The translations under genes were made by a program, and so were the position numbers. A DNA stretch of 64,000 nucleotides from Miscanthus floridulus. Its lineage: Eukaryota > Streptophyta > Magnoliopsida > Poales > Poaceae. Shown here in pieces: positions 31,442-43,411 of this stretch. Below the pieces are notes generated by a model. The model searched no databases. It was not told the origin of the DNA and was given only the letters and a program-made list of their open reading frames with translations. The stretch lies in the NCBI RefSeq assembly GCF_019320115.1, contig NC_089583.1, positions 80,121,928 to 80,185,927 of the forward strand, written 5' to 3'. How positions within the stretch are numbered: position 1 is the stretch's first letter; each line of letters opens with the position of its first letter.

Positions 31442-33143
31442 TATAACACCCCAAAATTTGCGACTTTTGAAAATAGAGTTAAAATGATTTTTTGTGAATT
31501 ATTGTGCACTTGAAAACATAGGAAAATAAAATTTTTCATTAATTTAAAATTTATCATAAGGTAGAAACATGTTTTTTGCATTCATGCCGGTCGCACCTCG
31601 TGTTTCTATGTGCAAAATGTATATTTTTATACGTTTAGAAGATGAATATTTATCTCTAGGAATTTTCCAGCTTCTTTTTGGAATTTAATTCCTGCCTCCT
31701 TCACCTTAATCTTTATGTTCTAAGTTCCCAACAATATTTTTGTGAGCTCCAAATACTTTATTTGGGTTTATCATGTTTCAAAGTGTCTCTGAGGATTTCC
31801 CCCAAATTTTCGGAGGTCTCGGAGTATTTTTCGTGGCTTAAATATCAATTCTGGACTTTTCTAGAATTATTTTATGCACGAAATTAATTAATTTTGGAAA
31901 TAATAAATCTCTTATTTTTCCCAATGCTCAATGCCCATGTGCAATAATCCTAATAAATCTCAAAGGCCCATACATTTATTTACTAATGGGCTTTAATGAT
32001 TATTTAGGCCCATTAGTAAATATGGAGGGTGCAACATCAATTAGTACCATATTACTAGTTGATGTAGATATGGGGAGTTTTTCTTCCTATAAATCTGTAC
32101 CAACCCCTTGGGCAAAGCACGCCAAAACTACCGTAAGGGGAGCCCCTAGTTTGGGAAATCCCTCGTGTAGTAAATTTGATTTTTCTCCTCCTTCTCTCAC
32201 ACCGCTGCACTGCCCGATGCCGCCCTGTCGAGCTGTACATCATCGTTCTTCTACTCATTGCTAGAGCTCTTTGTCCATGAAGACACGCCGCCGCCGCCGT
32301 TGCATTGTCGTTCGTTACACCGCTGTCGAAGTTCGAATTGAGGTGATGAATCCGTCGACACTTTCATCTCCACGACGCCGTTGTTCGTATTATGACGTGG
32401 TGAGCACATTCGTGATTTCTCTGTCTTCTCTATACTGGCCGTTGCCATCTCCCTGCTGTAATCCAATTTACCACACGTGCTTCGTTTCCTGTGTGAAGCT
32501 GCACCGGCCATCATCTATCTATCACTTGTGGATGCAAGAAGATGGTGTGCCTTGTAGATAGTAGGCAGCAAACGTCCAAACATCCATGAGTCAGAGCAGC
32601 CTATCGCATGATCAAGCTGATATGTCAAACAGAGGCGGTTGGACAAGCAGGTGTTTCTCTTTTCTATCTAATTTCTGCTAATGATTTGAGTTCCGATCCT
32701 ATGTTCTCCTATGCTTATGATAATCATGTATTCCTGTTAATATTGTGCCCATATAGCAACCCGGCCCTCATAATTAACCCTTTGATGAACATATATAATT
32801 GTTTTCCTCCACCATGGTTAACCAGCTGCAATTATGATATCGTTGCAGTCCAATCCTAGCTTCTTTAATCTCGTATTGTTTTTTGGTCTCTTCTTTTTCC
32901 GTTAGATTTGCAGCAACGTAATTTCCTTGCTAGCATCAATGTTCGTCATGTCATAAACTTGTGAACTTTACAAATAGAATGATTATTAATTTGGTTAATG
33001 TAATATGCATGCAACTACTTTTCGATTTTGAAAGCAACATATGTTTTATACCTTAGTGATTGATATACAAATATTAATATGATTAATTGCTAATATTAAT
33101 ATGCTTCTAAATTATAAATTTTCTTAGTCTAGATACGTATATT
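31442..33143 (+). mobile_element. Inserted related LTR (B), first half
   Basis: It starts TATAACACCCC (TG mutated to TA) and resembles the start of LTR A. TCAAC precedes it at 31437-31441 and follows the matching end at 38666-38670. A TATA box (tataaatc) is at 32088. It is in turn broken near 33143 by pieces of a third element and resumes at 37600. The summed length, about 2.77 kb, nearly equals LTR A, as expected for a solo LTR of the same or a sister family. Confidence 0.65.
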
Positions 33144-33268
33144 AAATCATAGTGAACAAGATGCTACGTGGGAAAGAGAAGATTATCTACGAGAAGTTTA
33201 TCCCGCCTTTTTCCAAGAATGGTATGTCTTGCAAATCTCGGGACGAGATTTTTATAAGAGGGAGGGGC
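33144..33268 (+). pseudogene. Chromovirus C: last ~40 codons of pol (chromodomain end) and PPT
   Basis: Reads NHSEQDATWEREDYLREVYPAF, the end of a chromodomain, then a polypurine tract (aagagggagggg) at 33256-33267 that leads into an LTR. Everything upstream in this element is missing. Confidence 0.8.
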
Positions 33269-36200
33269 TGTAACACCTTGGGTGTTAGCCTTGCATAACT
33301 TGATTTGCATAACATGAGCATGAGCATCAAGCATTCATAAACAAGCATTTACAATTAAAACATTGAATTGAAACATCTGCAACATTTGCTTGTTATCGCA
33401 TGTTTCTTTGAACATATGCAACTTTTCTCATTATTTCATGACTCCATGTGTCTATGCATATGATCATGAGTGGATACATGTAAATGGTTGATTTGAGTCA
33501 TAAAAATATATTGGCAATACATAGGTTAGCAAATGGAACATGGTTCATGAATGTCACTTCCCATGATCAAGCCTTTAAGTCATTTTCATGTGATTACACT
33601 AAATAGCTCTATGAGTGGCTAATACATGAAATGATTGTATGACCTTGCAATTATCCTAAACATGTTTAGAGTATCATTATGAACAACTTTGATATTCATG
33701 GTTAGGGGTAATTAGGTCATTAAGCCATGCTTTGAAGTGTATCATCATTTAAATGTGACATGTTTGACCAAATTTGAACTAGGTGTTAGAGACCTTGCAT
33801 GGAGGAGATCACTAAAGCAAAGTTGTAGTATTTTCTATAAGGAACAACTTTTATTTTTGGGTCATTAACTGATTCAGCTCCTAACATGTGTGAAATTGGA
33901 TCACAAAAATTAGAAAAATCAACATTTCAAGACTTAACACATATTTTCTAAGTCCTATCGACTGACAGCCTGGCAAACCAATCTTTGTGATGATATTACT
34001 CAATTTTGGTTGCGAATTAGCACGAGTTCACTAAACAAGAATTATAGCTGGCACATTAGACTTCAACTTTGATGTACAAAATTTTCGCTGAAAGTCCACG
34101 GTCACAAAGTTTTCATCATGGCAAAACTCGCTGTCAGGCTCGAACCCGCGTTCACTGACGAACTGAACCGGCTGGTTCAATGGCCGACCATCGCCAGGGC
34201 ATGGCCGCCGCATGGAGGCCACGATGGCCGCGCATCGCCGTTGCCCTGACCGCGTAGGCCACGATGCCCCTGAGCCCGGCGTTATCACCCCAGCACCCGC
34301 CAGCTCCTGTCCGCACCTCCATTTCGCATTTCCCGGCTCTCATTCATCGCTCGCAGCGTCCGCAGCAGCAGCACCGCTCGTCGCCATCGCCGTGCCAGTC
34401 ACCGGCTTGCCTAGCCGCTTCTCCATCACCGCCACAACACCGCCGCCATCCCAGCGACTCCCTGCGCCAGCCCGTGCCCACTGATTGAGCTCGGTAAGCT
34501 CCAGCCCCGCACACAGCCTCGCCAGAGCTCTGCCACCAACCCCGTCGTCATGGCCACGCCACCACCATCCACCTCTCGCCATGCTAGTTGATGCGCTAGG
34601 TTTCCCGTAGCCCGTAGATGCTTGTACGTGCGTTTGATTGAGTCGCCGTGGCTTCCACTGGCATCTCACCGTCGACCTGCACCTCTGCCCCGCCATTGGT
34701 GCTGCCGTAGTAGCTAGCTCCGATGAGAGGTCCCACCAAGTAGTGCCGCCTGCTCTGTTCTTGTCTTGATGACATGTGGGGTCCTCTGTCAGCGGGTCCC
34801 ACCGGTCAGCGACAACAGTATTGAAAGCTAGTTCCTTTTGAATTCAGATTTCATGTGTTTTTGTGAATTTTAGATCTCCAATTTGGTAGCTTCAAAAATT
34901 GTGCAATAAATTGTGTAGTGTTCCTTAGGAAGAGAAGTATTTAAGAAAAATATATTCTTGACACTTACAGTAGAAATTTTGGGAGATTTAAATAGAGATT
35001 TAAAATGTGTTTTTGAATGCATGCAAACTTGTTTATTTTATATCTAGAGTTCCTGTGCTCCAAAAATTATGAAATTTTTGTGGTAAGCTATTCTTAACAT
35101 ATATGATCTCTGGTAAAACATTTGAGGATCAGTGCATGTGTAGATTTATAGTTATAGATTTTTCTTTTATAAATAGTTAATCCTTGTATGAATTTTTATA
35201 AATTATTTATGAATCCAAAATTCATGAAATTTGTTGGGGGTTATCCTAGTACCATAAGGATGCTAAGAAAAATAGGAAATCTGTTGCTTGACACTTTTCA
35301 CTAGGGTTTTCTATTTATGTTAGTTTAAGCCTTTATGCTTTGTCTTTTTTGTATAGAGTGTTTTATTGAATAAAATGGCATGAAACTTTTATAGTAGTCT
35401 TTTAGTAGCATTAGTAAGGCACTGTAATTTTTAAGAATTTTTTATGTACATTTGATATGCATTTATTATTTAAGCTATGTATCCAAATAAAATAATAAAG
35501 GCATATAAAGAAATAGTTTGGGCTTCACCATTAGGTTTTCTTGAGTGTATTTGGTATGCTTAAACTGTTGGTAGACTTTGTGTTGTCAAACTTTGAATGA
35601 TTACATGAAGTAGAAGTATTGTTACTTTGTAATGCAAATTGGAGGGATTCCGGACAGATTCTGGAGTTTGATAAGTTGCATGTTAAAAATGATGTTTACT
35701 ATAAAAATGGTTAATAACAAAGTTGTAGGTAATTTTATAAGCTTTCCAGAAAGTCCAGGATCACTGCATTTGGATAATTAGAACTCCAGTTATGAGTAAA
35801 ATAAGTAGCTGCTGTTTGTGAAATAGTTGATGAGTTGTTAAAGTAGTTAATTGCTTAATCAAGAAGAGATATGCACCTACTCAGTAGAACATGATACACT
35901 TGTTAACATATATGCAATCATGATATCTTATGCCATATTCATGCATCTAGGATCGGAGGAAGAAATAACGTTGCTGGAATTCGACGAAGTAGAGGAAGGG
36001 GACCAGCAGGAGAATCCTCAAGTCGCAGCTCCCGAAGGCGTGGAGCAGAATCCTGAAGAGCTTCCAGAGTGTCCTAACCACCGCCCCACTTCCTTTCTAC
36101 GAGGCAAGCTCTGGAGCATTCTAAGTCTCCCAATATTTTACAAATGATTACTTAAGTATTTATGATTGATGCATTAGGTTATAAGAGTTGAATGGAACCA

Positions 36201-37599
36201 CTTGATGCATATAAATTTCTTGTCCAGATATTACACCTTTAACCGGTATAGGTCTAGGATCGAATATATGCTTAGCCCTGCTTAGACCGGTAGAAGTCGG
36301 GTGATGTCCTATCACCTGCGAGATATAGGTGGATACCAGAGCACGGTTGGCTCTATTTGCTATCGTGGAACAGAACCATGGGGTAAAAGAAAATCGAGAC
36401 CGGGCGGGATGTCGATAGAGAAGCAACAAGACATAGAGGTCTTGGGTGTGGATCTATCCCCGTCTGTGTCGATTAAGGACCGTACCGTTGTTGGCGCTTC
36501 TGACAAGATTGAACGCATGCCTCTCACTTAGTTGGCCGGATAACTCGTTCCGACCGCGAAGCCGAGTAGCTCAACTTAGGCTAGGACCTATTTTGTTGTG
36601 CGCTCCTTCTGGGGAACGATCAGACTAAGCCCAAAGGTAGGCTAGGCCTGAATGTCCTGGCATCTAGTGTTCCAGATTGTATGGCGCGGTACGGACCCAC
36701 GAAATGTGGACTTGAGTTGTACCAAAGGTGACCTAAGGCTGCCTTCACGCGGTATGCCTGGGTTTGTGTTAGGAATAAATTCTCAGCTGGTTGAAATCGA
36801 TTCGAATCGCTGTCTCTCCCGGATAGTGAGAAATTTGGCTAGTCCCAACATCGTAGTAACTGTGTTATGAAACATGATGGTTTGAATGAATATGGAAGTA
36901 CAATACCTGCTATGGTTACTATTGTATGCTTTTAAATTGATATACCACATGTTTGGCATAGGATAGTTGCTAATCTAGAGATGGATAGTTATAATTAATT
37001 AATAAAGGAATCCTAATTGTAAACTAAGTCAATTGCCTTTATGCAAAATGTTGTCAAGCTATCTCCACTTATACAGCCTTGCATAATCCTTGGAGTCATT
37101 TTATTTCTGGTTTATGACAGGTAAGTCTAGCTGAGTACCTTCTCATACTCAGGGTTTTATTTCCTATTGTTGCAGATGGCACTGTGTATCATGGTTATTG
37201 CAAGAGTTGCTTCTATCCCACCGTGGATGAAGAGTAAGCCTTGGGCAGGCTTCCTTATTAATCCCTATCTTTGCTTTTGTGGACCGTGATCCTACTTGGC
37301 ACTGTATCAAACTATGTTAGAAACTTTATTTTCAAACTTATTTGCTTCCGCTTTATCTATCAAACTTAGTTTGTAATAACTTTTATTCGTACTCTGATGA
37401 CGAAATGTATCTGTGAACTTCATGTAATATGTGGCATGTATGTTGAATCATGTACGATCTTGGTTGTTGTAATCATTTATCGAGACCCGTCGTGGTACTC
37501 GACGGACTACCGGGTTTATATGGGTTCAAGTATGATAGTGCGACCGCTTGCGGGCTGCCATTGTACTTGTACTCTTATAAATTAGTCGGTTCTGCAACA
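33269..37599 (+). mobile_element. Chromovirus C 3' LTR, 4.33 kb (Tekay/Del-like)
   Basis: The LTR begins TGTAACACC at 33269 directly after pol and its polypurine tract, and ends TTCTGCAACA at 37599. Its 4331-bp length is typical of Tekay/Del-type chromoviruses and close to that of the complete element at 46270-61284, but the sequence is different. It contains GC-rich leader-like sequence (34140-34800), an acidic ORF near 35950-36110, and a GTAAGT...TTGCAG segment at 37121-37174. Confidence 0.7.
35851..36147 (+). other. Acidic ORF inside LTR C (98 codons)
   Basis: The frame contains LGSEEEITLLEFDEVEEGDQ and then ENPQVAAPEGVEQNPEELPEC, strongly acidic, in the sense orientation of the element. 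Related acidic segments are, to my recollection, common in LTRs of grass Tekay-like elements. No known domain and no evidence that it is translated. The upstream part of the frame is probably chance. Confidence 0.35.
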
Positions 37600-38665
37600 T
37601 TAATATAATATGCAATAAACATTAAAAGATGCTTTTTAGCAACATGGAACAAGGGGCTTGAGCATTGGGCTATTTTATGGTGCTATAGATTCCTCTTCCT
37701 AAGGACTTATCTGTAAGTGATCATCCGGGACTTACAGTACAATTGTGAGGGCTATATGGCTCTGGCTTTAGCTCAGTATGAGGACATTTTCTAGCTTGTT
37801 AGTGGTTACCTTTATTGGCGTAAGAATGGCTTGACGAATCTGGTATAGGACAACCTCTGTCCCCTGTATAGGCTGCGTGTTATTGTACCATCGGGAATGG
37901 GGGTTCCTATATTTGTTTGTTGAGTGAATCTAATGGCCCTAACTTGTTAGAAGAACTTTTGAAAGGCTTCATAGTGAACCCTGCTGACCTTCTTTGGAAG
38001 TGGGTCAAGAGATTAGCTACCTCGGATGAAAGGGTAAATCACGACTCACAGTGAAAGTGTACAACCTCTGTAGAGTGTAAAACTGGTATATCAGTCGTGC
38101 TCACGGTCGCGAGCGGCCTTGGAACATTTACGGAATAGATGATGAACACTAATGATATGGATAATGAAGATGCTCACTAATAGTTAATTGTTTATGCTAT
38201 TCATTATTCACGTTTACCTGATCATGTGTTTATGGGCTTGTGATAAACTTGTTGATACTCCTATGCAAAAATTGTGACAATTAAAAGCTAATCGTAATTG
38301 AACCAGTGTCAGCCTTTTGAGCCTCATGAACCCCATGTTATATTTGTTGAGTACGACATGTACTTACGCTTGCTTTACTTTTTAAATCTTTAGGAAAATC
38401 TCGGATGGGTACCAGATTGCTAGAGTTTGGAGGAATTAGGCTTGTGATAAACCAGTCTGTTGTCCCTGTGGATTTGGAGTCTTCGCCTGAAGATCGGAGT
38501 TGTCTTTCCGCTGTCTATACTCTAAGGTTATAATCTCTATACTGATACGCTATGTATTTAAACATTGTCTTTTGTTATTACCCTTATTTGTTGCTATATG
38601 TGAGATTTGACTTCCTGGACTCACATATGGTGTGTATCTAGTTTTGTTCTTAAAACCGGGTGCTA
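37600..38665 (+). mobile_element. Inserted LTR B, second half
   Basis: From atgcaataaacattaaaag at 37608 this stretch aligns with 38818-39843 (LTR A second half) over more than 1 kb. It ends in ACCGGGTGCTACA at 38665, followed by TCAAC, the same 5 bases that precede LTR B at 31437. Confidence 0.75.
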
Positions 38666-38670
38666 CATCA

Positions 38671-39843
38671 ACTTTAATGCACTTAATTCATGATTGCATG
38701 TGTCACCTTGATAGGGATTCTCTAGAATTGAACTTATACCTTGTCACCTTTGGGATATGCATTGAGTAGCTTTGCTAGTGCTCAATTAAACCATGATCTT
38801 GTAACTTGACTATTGGTATATGCAATAAACATTAAAATATGACTTTTTAGCAACTTGGAACACAAGGGGCTGGAGTGTTTAGCTACTTTCTAAATGCTTC
38901 AGATTTCTCTCCCTAAGGACTTATCTATAAGTGATCATCTGGGACTTATAGTACAATTGTGAGCGCTACATGGCTCTAGCTTTAGCTCAACATGAGGACC
39001 TTTTCTAGCTCGTTGGAGGTTACCTTTATTGACGTAATAATGGCTTGTCGAATCGGGTATAGTGCGGCCTTTATCCCCATGTGTATAGGCTGCGCGTCAT
39101 TATGCCATCAGAAAGGAGGCTCTATATTTGTTTACCGAGTGAATCTAATGGCCCTAACTTGTTAGACGAACATTTGAAAGGCTTCATAGTGAACCTTGCC
39201 TGCTCACATTGGAAGTGTTTTAGGAGTAATTAATCCGGGCATATGGGTATCACAACTCATAGTAAAAGTGTACAACCTCTGTAGAGCGTAAAACTGGTAT
39301 ATTAGTCATGCTCACGGTCACGAGCGGCCTTAGAACCCTTATGGAATAGATAATCACTAAGAATTATTCGTTTATGCTATTTATTATTTATGTTTACATT
39401 GATCATGTATTTTACCTTAGGATTGACACAACTTGTTGCTACTCTTATGTTAAAATTGTGACAATTAAAAGCTGAATATTGTTAAACCCGTGTCAAGCCT
39501 TTTGAGCCTCATGAACCCCATGTTACACTTGTTGAGTACGACATGTACTTATGCTTGTTTATTTTTATTATTTGGATAAAAATCCTGGCTATGGTAATGA
39601 TGACTTTTCTGATGATTACTAGACTTGTGGTCAACCAGTCGACATCCCTATGATATAGAGCTTCTGCGATGGATTTATCTTTATACTTCCACTATATTTA
39701 TGCGAAGACTATGTGTTATTATTCGTGATGTAATAAACATTTGTGATGATACTATTTATAATTTATTGATTTATATGTGTAACTGATCTTTGAACACATA
39801 TAAGATTATGCATTCTATTTTATCCTTAAAATCGAGTGTTGCA
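38671..39843 (+). mobile_element. Chromovirus A 3' LTR, second half
   Basis: This continues LTR A after the nested insertion and ends AATCGAGTGTTGCA at 39843, parallel to the end of LTR B. The 38818-39843 part duplicates 37608-38665 at roughly 85-90% identity by eye. Confidence 0.75.
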
Positions 39844-40072
39844 ATTAAGGGGTGAAATCGTTGGCCTGTCCATTCGATCGATTCAGTTCCCATTGATAGC
39901 TATATCTGAGCTAGTACGGACTGTCACAGCGTCACGCTTCACGACAAGATCTGCAGCTTCCATCATATCGCGCGCGCGTAATTTGCTTTCCATATCTTGT
40001 GTTGTTGTGTGCGTCTCAAAAAAAAAAAAAATTTGTGTAGGTACGCTGGCTGGCTACCGTCCACGGAGCTCT
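39844..40072. other. Short intergenic stretch
   Basis: No feature is recognised apart from an A12 run near 40019-40031. Confidence 0.4.
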
Positions 40073-40215
40073 CACTATCGGAGACGTTTTTTTTTTGTCG
40101 AGTGTCCGTCTGTTTTTTTATCGGACACGCTCGACAAAAAGACTATTTATCGAGTGCCAGAGAGAAAGCACTTGGTAAACAACCGACACTCAGCAAAGAG
40201 GTGTACGTGCTGCGA
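40073..40215 (+). mobile_element. Truncated GCCGAGTG-type CACTA end
   Basis: It begins CACTATCGGAGACG and then shows gtcgagtgtccg, cgctcgacaaaaag and ccgacactcagcaaag, the subterminal repeat style of the elements at 25463 and 43412. The right end is missing. Confidence 0.7.
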
Positions 40216-40539
40216 GTGCTAGATCTGGGCATGCGCGCTGCGAGTTCATCGATGGATCATGAGGATTACTGTTCACTGAACTCGAGCTCTCCAAGACAGG
40301 CAACCTCATGTCTTTGAGAAACATATGTTGATTGTTGAGCTTTCACATTCTGTAAGTTTTCTGAAAACAGAAACACACTAACCGGATAGTACATGTGGCC
40401 TTTTTCTGGAGTGATATGCTCGTCTGCTCGATCTGAGGTTGGGAATGATGATGATGATGTGTGTGTGTATATATATATGCTCACCGTACCAGTACTGCTC
40501 ACAGATTCCATTTTCTGAAGCCTGAAACAGACTTAGCTC

Positions 40540-40680
40540 GTTCGCTGGTCTGGAGGAGACCAGCCAGCCGGCTGGTTTCCCCTCACGCGATACTGTTTAT
40601 CCATTTAGTTAAATAGTATTTTTATCTCATAATAAACTAGTTGGAACAGTATTTTTTAGTCAAGTTTCAGACCAGCGAAC
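40540..40680. mobile_element. hAT-like MITE, about 140 bp
   Basis: Perfect 13-bp terminal inverted repeats, GTTCGCTGGTCTG at 40540 and CAGACCAGCGAAC ending at 40680, bracket AT-rich sequence with aaatagtat. The look matches grass hAT MITEs. No clear 8-bp target duplication was found. Confidence 0.6.
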
Positions 40681-41147
40681 GGGACCAGAAGATATGACAA
40701 CTACTACCATGCATACATATACATATGGAACTCAAAAAAACTTATCCGCAAGATTTAATTTACCATGCATACCTATATATGGAACTCCAAAAAAAACTTG
40801 CGATGATGTGCTAACTGCGCATCTTCGCCTATAGCCACTTGCTGAAGTTGCTCCATCCATCCTTTAAACTTAGAGACCATCCTCTTTTCCGCAAGATTTA
40901 CCAGTTACCATGTATGCACGAGCTATTATTTACCATGCATACATATACATATGGAACTCCAAAAAAAGCTGGGGATGATGTGCTAACTACGCGCCTCCCC
41001 CTCTAGCCACTTGCTGACCGTACCAGTACTGCTCACAGATTCCATTTTCGGAAGCCTGAAACATACTTTCTCTAGCTATATATATGTATATACAGTAAAA
41101 GCACGTGAAAATTGGGGCATCTAACAAAGATATGGCAACTACTGCCA

Positions 41148-41153
<6 letters not shown>

Positions 41154-41195
<42 letters not shown>
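41154..41195. repeat. (TA)n microsatellite
   Basis: About 20 TA units directly left of the MITE pair. Confidence 0.9.
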
Positions 41196-41198
<3 letters not shown>

Positions 41199-41461
41199 AG
41201 AGGCTATTCAGTAGCCGGCTACAAAATAAGTTATTCTGTAGCCACCTCCATTTACTATAATTTTATATACTAATTTACCGTAATGTCAATACATATTTAC
41301 GATAGTTGGGTTACTATAACACATAGGGATATTTACCATAACATTATATTAAACCACTTAGTAAGGAGTTACTATAATCTCGTAAATTAACATAGTAATT
41401 ATCATAACTCAAAGTGGCTACAGAATAAGTTATTCTGTAGCCAGCTATAGGATAGTAGTTC
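41196..41461. mobile_element. MITE copy 1, 266 bp, in a TA microsatellite
   Basis: It starts GGGAGAGGCTATTCAGTAGCC and ends GGATAGTAGTTC, with imperfect inverted ends of about 50 bp sharing GGCTACANAATAAGTTATTCTG-type palindromes. TA-rich flanks suggest a TA target (Tc1/mariner-like), though the family is not certain. Confidence 0.7.
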
Positions 41462-41469
41462 TATATATA

Positions 41470-41736
41470 GGGAGAGGCTATTCAGCAGCCGGCTACAAAA
41501 TAAGTTATTCTATAGCCACCTCTATTTACCATAATTTTATATATTAATTTACTATAATGTCAATACATATTTACGATAGTTGAGTTACTATAACACATGG
41601 GAATATTTACCATAACGTTATAGTAAACCACTTAGTAAGGAGTTATTGTAAATCTCGTAAATTAACATAGTAATTATCGTAATTCAAAGTGGCTACAGAA
41701 TAAGTTATTCTGCAGCCAGCTATAGGATAGTAGTTC
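41470..41736. mobile_element. MITE copy 2, tandem with copy 1
   Basis: Same element as 41196-41461, same orientation, about 93-95% identical by eye, separated by tatatata. It ends in a further (TA)n run at 41737-41760. Confidence 0.7.
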
Positions 41737-42073
41737 TATATATATATATATATATATATGTGACGATGTGCTAACTGTGGGTCCCCCCTTTAGCCACTTG
41801 CTAAAGTTGCTCCATCCTTTAAACTTAGATACCATCCTCTTTTCCACAAGATTTACCAGTTACCATGCATGCACGAGCTATTTGCCATGCATACATATAC
41901 ATATGGAACTCCAAAAAGCTTGGGATGATGTGCTAACTACGTGCCTCTCCCTCTAGCCACTTGCTGAAGTTGCTCCATCCTTTAAACTTAGAGACCATCC
42001 TCTTTTCCGCAAGATTTACCAGTTACCATGCATGCACGAGCTAACAAGATCTATATATGTCGAATTAATTATA

Positions 42074-42357
42074 TTAACTGTTAGGGGTGCGCCATATGTT
42101 AGGAACCACTTTAGCGTGTGAAAGGGCCTAATTAGTAGGCCTAAAGCCTCATTCGTGAGTGGTTAGAATCCAGTTGTAATTTTTAGAGACCCATTTATAC
42201 TTGCAAACTCCACCAAAGGAAAGAACCAACATATCCACCTCCCTTATAAAAAGTGGGGAAGGGCAAGGTGGAGGGGGACTATTGGTCATTTTAGGAATTG
42301 CCTACTCCCTCCCTCTCCTCCCTTCTCTCTCCTGTTCGGTGTAAAACCAACATTAAC
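42074..42357 (+). mobile_element. Solo LTR, 274 bp, with 5-bp TSD TTAAC
   Basis: TGTTAGGGGTGCG starts at 42079 and AAAACCAACA ends at 42352, giving TG...CA ends with TGTTaG/CcAACA inversion. TTAAC lies on both sides (42074-42078 and 42353-42357). A TATA box (cttataaaaag) is at about 42243. No internal domain is present, so this is a recombined solo LTR of a small element, probably copia or TRIM. Confidence 0.8.
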
Positions 42358-43411
42358 AAATAAATGAAATTCCTTTGGTCAGAATTACTCAACTAGCAGT
42401 TGTTATATACTAAAAAATTCATATATAGAGAGATCCACAAAAAAGAGGATTTTATCTATGGGCGGGCTCTTGTAATTATCGTCTTCCAAACTAAAAAAAT
42501 TACTCACCAACATCAATTATATGTTTACATGGTTGGGCTAATAATCTCAATATTGATATAGACATTCCAATTTAGTTATTCTGTTTATTGTCGATCAGTT
42601 AATAGTTATAAGAATTTACTAGGCTACTTCCAAATCTACATCAATTTGAATATCTTCATCATTTGATATTGAAGTAAAAAAATATATATCTATGTTCTTC
42701 CTCAGATAGCTAGTGATCAAACTCAGATAAGCCATAGGTGTTTTTGGAGAAATTTTGGGATTTTTATTTAACATTAGATTAATTGATCTCTGCAACGGTT
42801 TCCATTTCCTCATATATTTAAATTTCATAAAATATATTTATCTTTTTAGGGAAAAATATTCTTTGAATAGTAGTCATTTTTTTGTGCAATTTGTATTAAT
42901 TATTTGGTGTTTATTTCCACAAAATATTACCTAATTAAGGATTGAACCCATGTAACATGAAAAAACAGAAATGCTTTCATATATAATAGAAAGTATGCCA
43001 TACTAAATATCGAACCCAGCCATTTTCACCTAATAATAAAAATTGTTGAATATTTTGCGTGGTTATACTAGTACTCGCTCATTGTTGGGATATAACATTC
43101 TTTTTCAGTTCGTACTCGCTATTTGGAGATCCATATGTATATCTATGCATGGTCATGGTAGTGGGTGACTAGGCCAGTGAGATCATATTCAACTTCTCTT
43201 TTGATTATTTGCAACATTAACATTGATAGGTTTGTTGGTAACTCCTAAGTGTACATATGTGTGTGAGAGATTCGTATGTTTTCCTTATCCACACACATAG
43301 AAGTCGTTTTCTAATTTGAACTTAGATGATAATGTAATAGATCCATATGTAGATGTTCTTCACTTAGGTCAGAGTGTACAAGCCAGATGAGTAAGGTAGC
43401 ATCTAAAGAAT
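42358..43411. other. AT-rich intergenic DNA, nothing recognised
   Basis: No coding frame with a recognisable product, no terminal repeats and no clear duplication were found. Confidence 0.5.

Larger units (their letters stand above)
40700..42050. repeat. Local low-copy repeat field, units up to ~215 bp
   Basis: A unit with catgcatacatatacatatgg, gatgatgtgctaact, agccacttgctgaag and accatcctcttttcc recurs in full or in part at about 40703, 40765, 40937, 41762 and 41888. The word gtaccagtactgctcacag also occurs twice (about 40488 and 41029). It is non-coding host DNA interrupted by a pair of MITEs. Confidence 0.75.

Noticed and set aside
37608..39843. Simple tandem duplication of ~1 kb
   Set aside because: Both copies end as LTRs and the first is followed by the TSD TCAAC, so nested insertion of related LTRs explains the pattern better.
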